Source of the DNA: Clostridia bacterium
Lineage (GTDB): Bacteria > Bacillota > Clostridia > Lachnospirales > Lachnospiraceae
Length of the DNA stretch: 64,000 bases
Direction of reading: 5' to 3'
NCBI GenBank assembly: GCA_910574475.1
Contig: CAJTAT010000003.1
Span: 1-64,000, forward strand
Shown: positions 1 through 6,573 of the stretch, in pieces
How positions within the stretch are numbered: the stretch's first letter is position 1
How the letters are laid out: each line of letters opens with the position of its first letter
Made by a program: the position numbers and the translations under genes
Notes under the pieces: model-generated
Databases searched by the model: none
What the model was told of the DNA's origin: nothing
Seen by the model: the letters and a program-made list of their open reading frames with translations, nothing else

Positions 1-33
1 GAATATAGAAACTATTTGAAAGATGCTGCATAA
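1..33 (+). CDS. 3' end of an unidentified gene
   Basis: Frame 1 is open from the window start to a TAA at 31-33 (ten codons, ending ...YLKDAA) and is followed six bases later by a strong terminator hairpin; the other two plus frames have stops within 20 bases. The fragment is too short to name. It may be transposon cargo or chromosomal. Confidence 0.4.
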   Translation, partial: EYRNYLKDAA

Positions 34-38
34 AAACT

Positions 39-75
39 CTGCCAGTCCTCTTTGCGACTGGCAGGTAAAAATTTT
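39..75 (+). terminator. rho-independent terminator
   Basis: CTGCCAGTC (39-47) and GACTGGCAG (56-64) form a perfect 9-bp stem with an 8-nt loop. An A/T-rich tract with runs of T follows. It ends transcription of the gene stopping at 33. Confidence 0.75.
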
Positions 76-85
76 TATTTTTTAA

Positions 86-100
86 CTGTCAACTTGACAG
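86..100. promoter_or_regulatory. 15-bp perfect dyad, possible operator
   Basis: CTGTCAA-C-TTGACAG is a perfect 7+1+7 palindrome in the gap after the terminator. Such odd-length dyads are typical of dimeric regulator sites, and recombinase binding is also possible. No protein can be assigned. Confidence 0.3.
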
Positions 101-232
101 GGAGCGGTTCATAAAATCACAGTTTGTCGGCTTTGTTTTATTTCATAAGGTTTTAAGGCAAACGCCCACCAAATAAAAAAAACGGCGTGTGGTGGGCGGT
201 ATTGCTGTGCCCGAAAAGACTTAACAGACACT

Positions 233-266
233 CTCCAGACCTGTTTTAGAGGTTGGAGGGTTTTTT
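233..266 (+). terminator. terminator or attenuator hairpin
   Basis: CTCCAGACCT (233-242) pairs with AGGTTGGAG (250-258) with one asymmetry, and a T6 run follows (261-266). The 3' arm contains the GGAGG that could serve the tiny ORF starting at 267, so the structure could act as an attenuator rather than a plain terminator. About 130 bases upstream of it hold only a GCCCACC/GGTGGGC inverted repeat (164-170 and 191-197) and no credible gene. Confidence 0.55.
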
Positions 267-377
267 ATGTTCTTTTTTCTGGCAGTAATCTATCTGCTCA
301 TGCAATGCAGAGTATATCCATACATAGCATATCGGGGATTGGCAGGAAGCCAGTTAAAAAAATCCCTGCCCACGTAA
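267..377 (+). CDS. possible 36-residue hydrophobic small ORF
   Basis: ATG at 267 lies six bases after GGAGG (256-260) and opens a 36-codon frame ending in TAA at 375-377. Its first dozen residues are strongly hydrophobic (MFFFLAVIYLLM), so it would be a tiny membrane peptide. The supposed ribosome site is also the 3' arm and base of a terminator-like hairpin, and I recognise no family, so this may be chance. The rest of the gap up to 590 holds no better candidate gene. Confidence 0.2.
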   Translation: MFFFLAVIYLLMQCRVYPYIAYRGLAGSQLKKSLPT

Positions 378-540
378 CGCTGCTTCTCACCATGAAACCA
401 GAAGTAGAATCTCCACTTAACAGAATTATGATTACTTATAACCGTAGAGGTCACAGAGCCTTTGCGGTTTTTCTTTTGTCGTTTTTTATCGGAATGTGCC
501 GCAGGGCTGTTTCTGCTATTGGATGCCGTTCGCCGCCTTT

Positions 541-583
541 CCAATCTGAATTTTAGCATTTTCAAAAATTTCAGATTGGAGGA
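541..583 (+). promoter_or_regulatory. hairpin overlapping the ribosome binding site of the sigma-like gene
   Basis: CCAATCTGAA (541-550) and TTCAGATTGG (570-579) are perfect 10-base complements around a 19-nt loop. The 3' arm ends inside the GGAGGA ribosome binding site (578-583) of the gene starting at 591, so the folded mRNA would hide part of it. Confidence 0.5.
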
Positions 584-590
584 AAAAAGA

Positions 591-1016
591 ATGGCATACA
601 ACAACGGACGGGAGAACAGGAAATGGCTTATCTGGAAAGAAGCCGAGGAAAAAATATTGAGGGAACACGGAGTGGATGAAACTATCATTGAACAAATCCG
701 CACAGACGACAGAGCAGACTTCAATTCCAACAGGCGGTTTTACTATTGGACAAGCGACTTCGGCGAATACCTTGAGGGGATGGCAGACAAAGAACAGAAT
801 ACAGAGGTAAAGACTGTTTCTGATTTGCTGGATGAAATTGAGGACGAAACTCTGTATCGGGCATTGCTTGCGGTGGACAGGCGTACTCTGCAAATCATCC
901 TGTTGAAAATGCAGGGCTATTCCACAAAGGAAATTGTCCCGCTTGTCGGATTGACAACAGGGGCTATCTATGCAAGATTAGACCATCTGCGGAAAAAGCT
1001 GCGAAAGATTTTATAA
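591..1016 (+). CDS. sigma-70-family-like regulator of the transposon (141 aa)
   Basis: A 141-residue protein whose last ~60 residues resemble sigma-70 region 4: an acidic helix, then an LQIILLKMQGYSTKEIVPL turn and a recognition-like helix ending in LDHLRKKLRKIL. Small proteins of this kind are common next to mobilization genes in Firmicute elements, annotated as sigma factors; whether this one directs RNA polymerase or only binds DNA is unknown. ATG at 591 was chosen because GGAGG sits eight bases before it; an in-frame upstream extension to 462 has no such site and reads through low-quality sequence. A gap with a promoter and hairpins separates it from mobC. It lacks an obvious region 2, so a core-binding role is not shown. 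Confidence 0.7.
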   Translation: MAYNNGRENRKWLIWKEAEEKILREHGVDETIIEQIRTDDRADFNSNRRFYYWTSDFGEYLEGMADKEQNTEVKTVSDLLDEIEDETLYRALLAVDRRTLQIILLKMQGYSTKEIVPLVGLTTGAIYARLDHLRKKLRKIL

Positions 1017-1140
1017 TCAGCTAATAAAGACAGCTTTTTTACGGGCTATTGGGTGGCGGATAAAATTCCCCCGCCTAATTATAAAAATTGATGTATAAAA
1101 TTCCTGTCCACAGGGAATACTAAAAAGTTTACCCAAAATC

Positions 1141-1170
1141 TTGACATGGGTGCAGCCGCTATGGTATTCT
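1141..1170 (+). promoter_or_regulatory. promoter for the mob/recombinase genes with overlapping dyad
   Basis: TTGACA (1141-1146), an 18-bp spacer, and TATTCT (1165-1170) preceded by TG (1162-1163), i.e. an extended -10. A dyad GGTATT-ctaa-AATACC (1163-1168 and 1173-1178) covers the -10 and start region and could bind a repressor. The nearest downstream gene is mobC. Confidence 0.5.
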
Positions 1171-1260
1171 AAAATACCCGTGAGGGAATTGGAAGATTGA
1201 AAATTAAATAGCACATAGATGGAAGAATGGAATGTCAGCCAACGGACAAGACTGACCGCC

Positions 1261-1607
1261 GCCGAAAGTATGCTGCCTTTTTCGGCTGGCGTATGGCAGC
1301 ATGGTTTTGAATTTCAAAGCCGTTACATAGCATTGCGAATCCGAGCAGGAGAAAACACTCCTGTCATTCGTGGTGCGGTGTGGCGGCTTTTTCATTTATC
1401 CAAAAGTCAAAAGAAATCAAATCCAGAACGGAGGTGCAGGGACATAGGATTTTCTTTTCGGAGGGTAAGACAGGCGTTAAGAATACCGCTGCACAGGAAA
1501 AATGCTCTGCGGCATTGTCCACAGAGATAGCGAGCATCGGATTGTGTAAGCCACAATCCAATCCACAGCCTAAAGGCGTGTGGACTTCTCTCAGGGGACA
1601 GCCCCTG
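1261..1607. other. hairpin-rich gap before mobC, candidate oriT region
   Basis: Gene-free stretch with a series of perfect inverted repeats: GCCGAAA/TTTCGGC (1261-1267, 1280-1286), ATGCTGCC/GGCAGCAT (1270-1277, 1295-1302), CAGGAG/CTCCTG (1346-1351, 1358-1363), GGATTGTG/CACAATCC (1539-1546, 1552-1559) and CAGGGG/CCCCTG (1592-1597, 1602-1607). Origins of transfer usually lie next to the relaxase and accessory genes and contain hairpins near the nick. No nick sequence can be named from sequence alone. Weak ORFs across this stretch have no family resemblance. Confidence 0.35.
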
Positions 1608-1650
1608 TTTACCCCGAAAAAAGAAAAACCAGACTGGAGGATTGAGCAAA

Positions 1651-2007
1651 ATGAGCAAAGAAAAATCAGAAAAGGGCGTGCGGAATGTCCCGATTACCGT
1701 CCGATTGAACGAGGGAGAACATGAAAAATTAAAGCAGTGCACCGCCGCTTGCGGTCTGTCCGCTGCCGAATTTATGCGCCAGTTATGCAAGGAAAACGCC
1801 CCGCAGCCGAAGCCAAAAACCGAGTTTTGGGCACTGTTAAACAAGCTCTATGAAGTGCATGACGCTTTCAAAAAGTGTGTCCCATACTATCCAACCGCCA
1901 CTGAAATCTGTAAGGAGATTGAGGATTTTATCTTAGAACTGCAACAGAAAACAACTCTCCCACAACGGTTCAGCATAGAAGAATTGACAGAACAGGGGGC
2001 GGTCTGA
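1651..2007 (+). CDS. mobC: MobC-type relaxosome accessory protein
   Basis: A 118-residue protein with an N-terminal ribbon-helix-helix-like segment (residues ~12-45: VPITVRLNEGEHEKL, then SAAEFMRQL), the layout of MobC/relaxosome proteins that bind oriT and help the relaxase open the strands. It ends one base before the relaxase ATG region, so the two are translationally linked. ATG at 1651 is preferred: GGAGG (1636-1640) is ten bases upstream, while the TTG at 1642 lies only one base from it. The C-terminal half is helical with no further recognisable domain. Confidence 0.75.
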   Translation: MSKEKSEKGVRNVPITVRLNEGEHEKLKQCTAACGLSAAEFMRQLCKENAPQPKPKTEFWALLNKLYEVHDAFKKCVPYYPTATEICKEIEDFILELQQKTTLPQRFSIEELTEQGAV

Positions 2008-2008
2008 T

Positions 2009-3373
2009 ATGGCGGTAACGAGCCTATGGCATGTCAAAGGGAGCATAAAAGACGTGATTGACTATATAGAAAATCCAGAAAAGACCGTGCCGAATGAAGA
2101 TATGCAGGACTTCTTTGACGTGTTCTCCTATGTGAAAAATCCGTCAAAAACAAATGAGGGCGAGTATGTTTCCGCTATCAACTGTTTGAAAGAAACCGCA
2201 TTACAGCAGATGATTTTGACAAAGAAGCAGTACCAAAAGACAGGCGGATATATCGCATGGCACGGCTACCAGAGCTTCAAGCCAGACGAGGTAACGCCCG
2301 AACAGTGCCACGAAATCGGATTGAAACTGGCAAGGGAAATGTGGGACGATAAATACCAGATAATCGTTGCCACCCACCTTGACAAAGGACATCTCCATAA
2401 TCATTTCTGTTTTAACTCCGTTTCTTATCTGGATGGGAGCAAATATAATTACTCAAAATCCGAACAGAAACGGCTAAGGGAGGTGTCCGACCGCTTATGC
2501 CGAGAGTACAGTTTATCGGTGATTGAAAACCCCAAGAAAGCCCCTGCAAGACCGCTGTATCTGGACGAAAAAAGCGGAAAGCCGACACGGTACAACGTCT
2601 ATCGGGAGGATTTAAGGGAAGCAATCAACGGGAGCAGGAATTTACAGCACATGATGAAATACCTTGCCGATAAAGGATATGAGGTTGATTTTTCGGGCAG
2701 CCATTGGAAAATGAAGCTGCCGCAGTACAAGCATTTCACAAGGTTAGACACGCTTGATGAACGGCTAACCCCCAATTTCATACGGTCATGTTTAGGCGGG
2801 GCTTCCCGATATGGAAACTACAAAGCAAGGATTTCCTACTCCCCGCATATGCCAGAGCAGTACAAAAACGCATGGAAACCACACCAAAAAACCACGGGGA
2901 TTTTAGCATTGTACTATTACTGGTGCTATCAGTTGGGGATATTCCCCAAAGGCACGGACTACAAGCCGACAAGCCCGATGATGAAAGAGGAGCTTCGGAA
3001 ACTGGACGAGATTACCGCACAGGTGCGGTATATGTCAAAGCATAACATCTCCACCCTCTCCGACTTACACGCCGACAGGGAGCAAAACCAGAGTGAAATG
3101 AATAAACTTATCGACTACCGCCAGCACTTGCGGAATAAGGTACGCCGTGCCACACCAGCCGAAAAAGAAACACTCCGAGCCGAAAAACAGGGCGTGACGG
3201 AGCGGATAACGGAGCTTAGGAAGCGGCTGAAATATGCAGACGGGATTGAGAAACGCTCCGCCCACATTGATGACTGCTTAGACCAAATCCATGACACGAT
3301 GGAAAATCAGCGTCCAAACCGACAGAAACAGCTAATTAAAACAGACCGCAGGAGGGAGGAATCATTGCGATGA
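2009..3373 (+). CDS. relaxase / mobilization nuclease (454 aa, TnpZ/MobA-like)
   Basis: Relaxase of the VirD2-like/MOBP class that nicks oriT and pilots the strand during mobilization by a helper conjugative element. The N-terminal ~240 residues carry the nuclease domain, with the three-histidine metal motif at about residues 120-135 (THLDKGHLHNHF). The C-terminal ~130 residues are charged and predicted coiled coil (TAEKETLRAEKQGVTE region), a usual accessory segment. It starts one base after the mobC stop and overlaps the next gene by ATGA at 3370-3373. No coupling protein or secretion genes are in the window, so transfer would need help in trans. In Tn4451 the equivalent protein is TnpZ. 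Confidence 0.85.
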   Translation: MAVTSLWHVKGSIKDVIDYIENPEKTVPNEDMQDFFDVFSYVKNPSKTNEGEYVSAINCLKETALQQMILTKKQYQKTGGYIAWHGYQSFKPDEVTPEQCHEIGLKLAREMWDDKYQIIVATHLDKGHLHNHFCFNSVSYLDGSKYNYSKSEQKRLREVSDRLCREYSLSVIENPKKAPARPLYLDEKSGKPTRYNVYREDLREAINGSRNLQHMMKYLADKGYEVDFSGSHWKMKLPQYKHFTRLDTLDERLTPNFIRSCLGGASRYGNYKARISYSPHMPEQYKNAWKPHQKTTGILALYYYWCYQLGIFPKGTDYKPTSPMMKEELRKLDEITAQVRYMSKHNISTLSDLHADREQNQSEMNKLIDYRQHLRNKVRRATPAEKETLRAEKQGVTERITELRKRLKYADGIEKRSAHIDDCLDQIHDTMENQRPNRQKQLIKTDRRREESLR

Positions 3374-3669
3374 GCAGACTGTCCGAGGAAGAAATACAGG
3401 CGATTATGGAGGAATACAAGGACATCCCTATGGTAAATCCAGATAAAATATATCCCCCTCTGCCGCCTGTCCAGAACGTCACGCCCCTTGTCCGCATCCC
3501 AGAGCCGATGAGCATTACCGAGAAAATCGGCGGCACGGAATACACCGTCAACGCCCATTTCCGAAAAGACGGGCGGGATTTGCTTGCAACGCTTACAGAT
3601 ATTTTTCGGCGCAGCGCACAGGGATATGGATTTTATGATGAGAATTGGGGTGATAACGACGGGGAATAA
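3370..3669 (+). CDS. TnpW-like small transposon protein (99 aa)
   Basis: A 99-residue protein that overlaps the relaxase stop by four bases. Its second half has the pattern seen in small TnpW-type transposon proteins: a short EKIGGTEYTVNAHF strand pair followed by a helix (LLATLTDIFRR). The first half is proline-rich (PPLPPVQ). TnpW function is unknown; it is typically found beside the large serine recombinase, as here. The family call rests on this short motif and position only. Confidence 0.55.
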   Translation: MSRLSEEEIQAIMEEYKDIPMVNPDKIYPPLPPVQNVTPLVRIPEPMSITEKIGGTEYTVNAHFRKDGRDLLATLTDIFRRSAQGYGFYDENWGDNDGE

Positions 3670-3777
3670 CAGGCAGCGGAAAAATTATCGCTTTAAAGCG
3701 TTGAAGTTTAAGGGCAGATGTGGTACACTGTACCTACACTTCACAATACCGTGTCTGCTGTCGGAAAGGAAAGCTTT

Positions 3778-5436
3778 ATGAAAAGACAGCAGGAAGAATT
3801 CACGGCATTATATTGTAGATTAAGCCAAGATGATGGGCGGGAAGGTGAAAGCAACAGCATTGTAAACCAGAAAGAATATCTGATGAAATACGCAAAAAAA
3901 CACGGTTTCCCTAACCCGAAATTCTATGTGGACGACGGCTATACGGGTACGAATTTTGACCGCCCAAGCTTTAAGGAAATGTCGGCGGACATTGAAAAAG
4001 GGCTTGTAAAGACCGTCATTGTCAAAGACTTATCACGCTTCGGCAGGAACTATATTGAGGTCGGCTCTTACTCCGAAATCATCTACCCCGAAGCGGGCGT
4101 GAGGTTTATCGCCATCATGGACAACGTGGACACGGGCAGCCTTGAGAGCAACGAATTTGCCGCCTTTACCAACCTTTTTAATGAATGGTATCCCAAAAGC
4201 ACGAGCAAAAAGGTAAAGGAAGTCAAGAAAGCGAAAGGGCTTGCGGGGGAGCATTTGGGCGCACCGCCCTACGGATATTTGCGTAATCCAGATGACAAGA
4301 CCCGTTGGCTCGTAGACGAGGAAGCGGCGGCAGTCGTCCGCAGGATATTCTCACTCTGTATGCAGGGAAAAGGCGTGTCAGCCATTGCCACAGCCCTCTG
4401 GGAAGATAAAGTGCTTACACCGTCAGCCTACAAGGTGTCAAAGGGAATCGGCGTTGCAAAAAAATCGGAACATCCCTATAACTGGGAAACGTCCGTGATT
4501 GCATCCATTCTGGAAAATGTGGCATATATCGGCGTGACGGAAAGCTTTAAATCCACCCGTTTAGGCTTTAAGAGCAGGAAACGCATCCCAACCGCAAAGG
4601 ACAGGCGGACGTATATCGAGGACGCCCATACCCCCATCATTGACAGGGATATGTGGGACAAAGTTCAGATGATACGGGCAAACAAACGCAGACCGACCAA
4701 AAGCGGAACGACAAGTATCTTTTCGGGGCTGCTCTATTGTGCGGATTGCGGGGCAAAACTCAGCTTAGCCACGGCAAACGGATATGCGCATTTCCGCTGT
4801 TCCATGTATAAAAGGACGAGCAGGGCAAAGGAATGTACGCAGCACTATATCCGAGAGGACGCATTAAAACAGTTGGTCTTGAAACAGCTTCAGCAGTTCC
4901 TGTCCTATTTACAGCAGTTTGAGCGTGTGTTTATCCGACAGCAGATTGACGCCACCCTTGCGGAACGTCGATACGAGTTGTCCGCAAAGCAGAAACAGAT
5001 AGAAAAGGACGAAAAGCGGATAAAGGAGCTTGACCGCCTGTTCCGTAAAATCTATGAGGATAATGTCAACGGAAAGCTGAATGACGAACGCTTTTACAAG
5101 CTGTCGGACGGATATGAAGCCGAGCAGGAACAGCTAAAGCAGGAAATCGAAGCCTTGACAGCCGAAGTCAGCGAAGCCGACACAGAAGCGACCAATGTCG
5201 CCAAGCTGATAGCCGTCACCAAGAAATACACTCGCATCGATGAGCTGACGCCCGAAATCCTAAACGCATTTGTGGATAAAATCGTAGTCCATGAGCGTGA
5301 GAAAAAGGACGGGAAACGGACACAGAAAATTGACATCTACTATTCCTATGTCGGGATTGTGGACATCCCCACGGACGAGGAAATGCGGGAAATGGAACGG
5401 GAATATATGCAGCGTACCAAGCGTCAAACCGCCTAA
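3778..5436 (+). CDS. large serine recombinase, TnpX/TndX type (552 aa)
   Basis: Site-specific recombinase that excises and integrates the element. Residues ~8-160 form the resolvase catalytic domain with the nucleophile Ser16 in LYCRLSQDD and the conserved DLSRFGRNY arginines. A recombinase domain follows (~185-300), then a zinc ribbon (CADCGAKL ... FRCSMYK ... C) around 320-365, a coiled coil (~390-450) and a C-terminal DUF4368-like tail. Length fits the family. ATG 3778 was chosen because a GGAAAGGA ribosome site lies eight bases before it; the in-frame ATG at 3718 lacks one. A palindromic segment follows the stop. No frameshift or missing motif was seen, so the element could be active. Confidence 0.9.
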   Translation: MKRQQEEFTALYCRLSQDDGREGESNSIVNQKEYLMKYAKKHGFPNPKFYVDDGYTGTNFDRPSFKEMSADIEKGLVKTVIVKDLSRFGRNYIEVGSYSEIIYPEAGVRFIAIMDNVDTGSLESNEFAAFTNLFNEWYPKSTSKKVKEVKKAKGLAGEHLGAPPYGYLRNPDDKTRWLVDEEAAAVVRRIFSLCMQGKGVSAIATALWEDKVLTPSAYKVSKGIGVAKKSEHPYNWETSVIASILENVAYIGVTESFKSTRLGFKSRKRIPTAKDRRTYIEDAHTPIIDRDMWDKVQMIRANKRRPTKSGTTSIFSGLLYCADCGAKLSLATANGYAHFRCSMYKRTSRAKECTQHYIREDALKQLVLKQLQQFLSYLQQFERVFIRQQIDATLAERRYELSAKQKQIEKDEKRIKELDRLFRKIYEDNVNGKLNDERFYKLSDGYEAEQEQLKQEIEALTAEVSEADTEATNVAKLIAVTKKYTRIDELTPEILNAFVDKIVVHEREKKDGKRTQKIDIYYSYVGIVDIPTDEEMREMEREYMQRTKRQTA

Positions 5437-5446
5437 ATACAGGCGT

Positions 5447-5490
5447 GGCAGGAGAAAATCTATGCTCCTGCCGATACATATCTATTTTTT
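5447..5490 (+). terminator. hairpin after the recombinase gene
   Basis: GGCAGGAG (5447-5454) and CTCCTGCC (5465-5472) form a perfect 8-bp stem; a T6 run follows only after 12 more bases (5485-5490). It may be a terminator or, being near the element end, part of the recombinase binding region. Confidence 0.45.
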
Positions 5491-5576
5491 ATCCCTATCT
5501 GGTTTAGCTCATAATTGAATGGTTGTGATTTGAACAGGCACTTGACATTTTTGTGAGGAGACAGCAAAATAAAGAC

Positions 5577-6569
5577 ATGAAAATAATTACAGTCAAAGAA
5601 AACGAAGCGAATCAACGTCTGGATAAATTCCTTGCAAAATATATGGACAAGGCTCCAAAAAGCTTTTTTTATAAAATGCTTCGAAAAAAAAATATTACAC
5701 TGAATAAAAAGAAAGCAGATGGAAGTGAGCGGCTAAAAGCAGGTGATGAGATCCGCATGTTTCTCTCAGAGGAGACTATAGAGGGCTTTTCCAGCCATCG
5801 GGTATATACCAAAAATCAAAAGGGAATGAAACAGTGTGGGCCGGAGATTATCTATGAGGATCAACACATCATTCTTCTGAATAAACCGGCTGGATTGCTG
5901 TCTCAAAAAGCAAAACCAGAAGATATTTCTCTGGTAGAGCAGTTGACTTCTTATCTGGTAGAATCTGACCAGCTAAGTAAAGAGGATATGCGAAGCTTCC
6001 GGCCAGGGATTTGTAGCCGCCTGGATCGAAACACTAGTGGACTGGTTGCAGCTGGAAAGAGCCTTGCAGGGCTTCAGGCTATGAATGAATTGATCCGGGA
6101 ACATGGAGTGCGCAAATTTTATCGGTGTATCGTGATTGGTGATTTGGACACCCCCCAGCGGGTAGAGGGGTGGTTAAAAAAGAATGAGGCAACAAATCAA
6201 GTGACAATTTTTCAAAGGGAGCAAAAAGACAGTCGTTTTATCTGCACAGAATATCTTCCCCTGGAAAAGCTTTCTTTTGGAGGAAAAGATTATACGTATC
6301 TGGAAGTAAATCTTATCACAGGACGTTCTCATCAGATTCGTGCTCATCTGGCTAGTATGGGCCATCCACTGATCGGCGATACCAAGTACGGAAATACTCG
6401 GGCAAACCAATATTTTTTGAAGCAATTTGGCTTACAACATCAGCTCCTTCATGCATTTCGCCTGGAATTTCCGGCTTTGAGTGGAACATTGGAGACACTT
6501 TCAAAGAGACAGTTTACAGCACCACTTCCAGCATTGTTTGTGGAGATCTTGAAGTGGGCGGAAAGGTAA
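5577..6569 (+). CDS. RluA-family rRNA/tRNA pseudouridine synthase (330 aa)
   Basis: Isomerises uridine to pseudouridine in structured RNA. Residues ~10-60 are an S4 RNA-binding domain (NQRLDKFLAKYM ... LKAGDEIRM), followed by the catalytic domain with the RLDRNTSGL motif (aspartate nucleophile) and the GRSHQIRAHLA motif. ATG 5577 matches the usual start of this family, but its ribosome site is poor: GAGGAG (5555-5560) is 16 bases away, which may reflect the transposon junction just upstream. The next gene begins four bases after its stop. The exact RNA target (RluC, RluD or other) cannot be told from sequence. Confidence 0.85.
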   Translation: MKIITVKENEANQRLDKFLAKYMDKAPKSFFYKMLRKKNITLNKKKADGSERLKAGDEIRMFLSEETIEGFSSHRVYTKNQKGMKQCGPEIIYEDQHIILLNKPAGLLSQKAKPEDISLVEQLTSYLVESDQLSKEDMRSFRPGICSRLDRNTSGLVAAGKSLAGLQAMNELIREHGVRKFYRCIVIGDLDTPQRVEGWLKKNEATNQVTIFQREQKDSRFICTEYLPLEKLSFGGKDYTYLEVNLITGRSHQIRAHLASMGHPLIGDTKYGNTRANQYFLKQFGLQHQLLHAFRLEFPALSGTLETLSKRQFTAPLPALFVEILKWAER

Positions 6570-6573
6570 TATT

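Larger units (their letters stand above)
1..5560 (+). mobile_element. right part of a Tn4451/TnpX-type mobilizable transposon (left end outside window)
   Basis: This stretch carries, all on the plus strand, a sigma-70-like regulator, a MobC-type protein, a relaxase, a TnpW-like small protein and a large serine recombinase, which is the module set of TnpX-family mobilizable transposons. The recombinase is the last gene, as expected at the end of such an element, and the next gene (5577) is an ordinary housekeeping gene. Elements moved by TnpX/TndX enzymes join at a GA dinucleotide and leave no long direct repeats. The right junction should lie between the hairpin ending at 5472 and the rluA-type gene; several GA dinucleotides there are possible and I cannot choose. 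The left end and any cargo (the gene ending at 33 may be cargo) lie outside or at the edge. Confidence 0.75.

Noticed and set aside
305..556. 83-residue plus ORF before the sigma-like gene
   Set aside because: No family resemblance, no good ribosome site; it runs through the hairpin of the next gene.
290..730. 146-residue ORF on the minus strand
   Set aside because: It is antisense to the start of the sigma-like gene and the preceding gap, has no recognisable motif and no ribosome site seen.
1219..1530. 103-residue plus ORF in the mobC upstream gap
   Set aside because: Composition is unlike a real protein and it crosses several inverted repeats; better explained as non-coding.
1407..1844. 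145-residue minus ORF
   Set aside because: Overlaps mobC in antisense, without a motif.
5553..5576. GTG start at 5553 for the rluA-type gene
   Set aside because: The GAGGAG is inside the extra codons rather than upstream, and family members usually begin at the residues encoded from 5577.
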